Shown: positions 6,530 to 7,566 of the stretch, piece by piece
How positions within the stretch are numbered: the first letter of the stretch is position 1
Layout of the letters: every line of letters begins with the position of its first letter
Source of the DNA: QAMX01 sp964448855
GTDB lineage: Bacteria > Bacillota > Clostridia > Oscillospirales > QAMX01
NCBI GenBank assembly: GCA_964448855.1
Contig: CAYUXI010000037.1
Coordinates: 1 to 7,566, forward strand
DNA length: 7,566 nt
Reading direction: 5' to 3'
Made by a program: the position numbers and the translations under genes
Notes under the pieces: generated by a model
What the model was told of the DNA's origin: nothing
Seen by the model: the letters and a program-made list of their open reading frames with translations, nothing else
Databases searched by the model: none

Positions 6530-6542
6530 ATTTGATTCAAAT
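6530..6542. promoter_or_regulatory. Short palindrome just upstream of the dehydrogenase ribosome site
   Basis: ATTTGATTCAAAT is a perfect inverted repeat of two six-base arms around one central base. It lies in the transcribed leader directly before the GGAG of the dehydrogenase gene. It could be a repressor site or an accident of AT-rich leader sequence. Confidence 0.25.
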
Positions 6543-6579
6543 CCCGGCGCGCAGCCAGTTCGATTGCAGACGCCGCGTA

Positions 6580-6596
6580 CCTGTGCAAGGCACAGG
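6580..6596. promoter_or_regulatory. Perfect inverted repeat near the predicted transcription start
   Basis: CCTGTGC and GCACAGG (6580-6586 and 6590-6596) are exact reverse complements with a three-base loop. The predicted transcription start of the dehydrogenase promoter is close to 6600, so the repeat covers the first transcribed bases. That is a common place for a repressor operator; it could also cap the mRNA as a 5' hairpin. Confidence 0.4.
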
Positions 6597-6607
6597 GAGG
6601 TATCATT

Positions 6608-6637
6608 ATTATACCATAAAGCGCGTTCCAATGTCTG
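6608..6637 (-). promoter_or_regulatory. Sigma-A-type promoter of the dehydrogenase unit
   Basis: On the minus strand the -10 box is a perfect TATAAT (6608-6613), preceded directly by TGG, giving an extended -10 element. An 18-base spacer separates it from CAGACA (6632-6637), a four-of-six match to TTGACA. The expected start near 6600 leaves a leader of about 83 bases before the dehydrogenase ATG. This is the clearest promoter in the window. Confidence 0.7.
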
Positions 6638-6700
6638 AACGTCCGCTGTTTTCCGCGCTGTGCTGGGAGGATTTTCGCCCGTTTCCGGTTTCCGACAAAC

Positions 6701-6728
6701 AAAAAGCACCTCGATCGAGATGCTTTTT
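6701..6728 (-). terminator. Strong hairpin terminator after the ATPase remnants
   Basis: A 28-base near-perfect palindrome begins with AAAAAGCA and ends with TGCTTTTT around the core CTCGATCGAG. The single imperfect pair is U-G on the minus-strand RNA but C-A on the plus-strand RNA, so the hairpin is better as a minus-strand terminator. It ends transcription from the ATPase remnants before the dehydrogenase promoter. Because both flanks carry runs of A and T it may also work weakly in the other direction. Confidence 0.8.
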
Positions 6729-6746
6729 CGGGTGATGACGGAATCC

Positions 6747-6866
6747 GTTTTTCAGGCACCCGATCGGCACAACGCACACGCCATCGCGACGGCGATATGC
6801 GTAATCGCCGGTTCCGGTCAGCACCATGAGGAACGACGGTACGTTCATCGAAAGGTTGTGCAGTTT
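6747..6866 (-). pseudogene. C-terminal remnant of a second AAA_14/DUF4143-type ATPase
   Basis: Directly after the stop of the larger ATPase remnant, and in the same frame, the sequence reads KLHNLS and then MNVPSFLMVLTGTGDYAYRR leading to VCVVPIGCLKN. From memory of the family, a tail of the form 'PSFLMVxTGTGxYAYRRxDGVYVVPIGCLKD-stop' closes another branch of AAA_14/DUF4143 ATPases, different from the branch that ends in 'IPSNLI'. Here only the last 30 to 40 residues survive. The stop expected after CLKN is absent, and the frame runs on without homology through the terminator region. There is no ATPase core and no sensible start with a ribosome site. I therefore call it a fragment, not a gene; the family link rests on recall and was not searched. 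Confidence 0.5.
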
Positions 6867-7520
6867 TCAGATGAGATTGCTCGGAATCAAACAATTCTCC
6901 GCATCAATCGACATCGGCTCCTCACACATACAGATGATGCCGCCGTTTCCGCGTTGCAAAGAAGCCTTATCGATCACGCTGTACTTTTTGACCTCGCGGC
7001 GGTCGGGTGCGACACTTTTTTTGATCTCCAGCGGGTGGATGACATGGTTTTCCTCAACGAATACATCGATCTCTTTCGCATTGGAATCACGGAAATAAGT
7101 GAGATTCATCTTGGATTTTGCATAGGCATAGTTTTTCACAAGCTCCATCACCACATAATTCTCATAGTAGCGGCCGCTTGCAGCGCCGTTGCGAAGCGTA
7201 TCGGCCGTCAGCCACATCGAAAGATACGCGCAAAGTCCCGTATCACAGAAATCGAGCTTTGGGGTTTTGCTGAGCCGTTCCAGTTCCTTGTTGGAATACG
7301 GGGGCAGCAGATACACAATATGCAGTCCCTCGAGCACCTTCAGCCATTCCTTCGCAGTGCCCGGAGCAATATCCGCAGACTCTGCAAGGGTTGAATAATT
7401 GACCTGCTCTGAAACAAGCGACGCACAGCCCACCAGAAATTTGCGGAATCGAACGGCGTCGGTAATTCCGCCGGCTTCTGTGACATCGCGCATCAAGTAG
7501 GTGTCGATATATCCAGCCGT
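6867..7520 (-). pseudogene. C-terminal half of a DUF4143 ATPase, N-terminus lost
   Basis: The frame encodes the C-terminal half of an AAA_14/DUF4143 ATP-binding protein. Homology begins at GYIDTYLMRDV (from 7514 downward). It continues with a winged-helix-like part (VNYSTLAESADIAPGTAKEW), the KLDFCDTGLCAYL motif, GRYYENYVVMELVKNY, and a nuclease-like core KEIDVFVEEN...HPLEIKKS, and ends naturally at PSNLI. Intact members are about 400 residues, with a Walker A/B ATPase at the front. Here a TGA at 7521-7523 stops the frame three codons before the homology, and the 43 bases beyond it up to the window end show no ATPase sequence in any frame. The TTG at 7496 or ATG at 7493 could start a 209-residue protein, but neither has a ribosome site. 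A truncated pseudogene is the best reading; expression of a solo C-terminal domain cannot be excluded. Confidence 0.75.
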
Positions 7521-7566
7521 TCAATTAGTTTATCTTTTACTGTGCCGCGAGCAGCAGAACCTCTAA

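Noticed and set aside
5417..6535. Long plus-strand open frame (372 codons) opposite the dehydrogenase gene
   Set aside because: It is low-complexity in character, has no recognisable motif, and lies wholly antisense to a complete zinc dehydrogenase.
6518..6709. Upstream extension of the dehydrogenase to 6709
   Set aside because: It would run through the terminator and promoter. Family homology and a GGAGAA site both place the start at 6517.
6609..6848. A 79-residue minus-strand protein starting at 6848
   Set aside because: Only its first 34 residues look like protein. The rest reads through the terminator hairpin and into the dehydrogenase promoter, so it is treated as a remnant.
7493..7565. 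Open tail at the window edge reading RGTVKDKLIERLD on the minus strand, ending at a TGA at 7493-7495
   Set aside because: It is too short (23 codons) to tell a gene end from chance. It may be the C-terminus of a gene outside the window, but nothing in it is recognisable.

Overview
The window reads as ordinary chromosome of a Gram-positive Clostridia-type gut bacterium (Oscillospirales or Lachnospirales by gene style). The reasons are strong AGGAGG ribosome sites, the Firmicutes-type UmuC/UvrX polymerase, the macro-domain/helix-turn-helix fusion, and remnants of DUF4143 ATPases typical of that group. This placement is inference from protein style; no rRNA or marker gene is present. Every gene I support lies on the minus strand, so transcription runs from high to low coordinates.

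From the high-coordinate end: 7523-6747 holds two broken pieces of AAA_14/DUF4143-type ATPases lying in one frame and separated by a stop codon. They are followed by a strong hairpin terminator (6701-6728). A convincing promoter with an extended -10 element (6608-6637) then starts a two-gene unit: a zinc-dependent alcohol dehydrogenase (5483-6517) and a small FMN-binding pyridoxamine-phosphate-oxidase-like protein (5088-5456). That unit ends at a GC hairpin with a T tract (5035-5069).

The second unit runs from about 4962 to 11 with no terminator that I can see. It holds a possible 40-residue membrane peptide (4840-4962), a metallo-beta-lactamase-fold hydrolase (4214-4846), a 116-residue unknown protein (3867-4217), an NTF2/SnoaL-like protein (3233-3844), a macro domain fused to a C-terminal helix-turn-helix-like domain (2132-3166), a 195-residue unknown protein (1543-2130) and a Y-family translesion DNA polymerase (11-1519). 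Several joints are overlaps or one-base gaps, which suggests translational coupling.

Functionally the first unit looks like redox metabolism. The second is a mixed hydrolase/stress set in which ADP-ribose chemistry (macro domain) and lesion bypass (Y polymerase) sit side by side. The AT-rich 195-residue gene between them looks acquired. I do not see a complete undescribed system. The most interesting items are the macro-HTH gene with its tightly coupled unknown partner, the overlapping small membrane ORF, and the ATPase gene graveyard.
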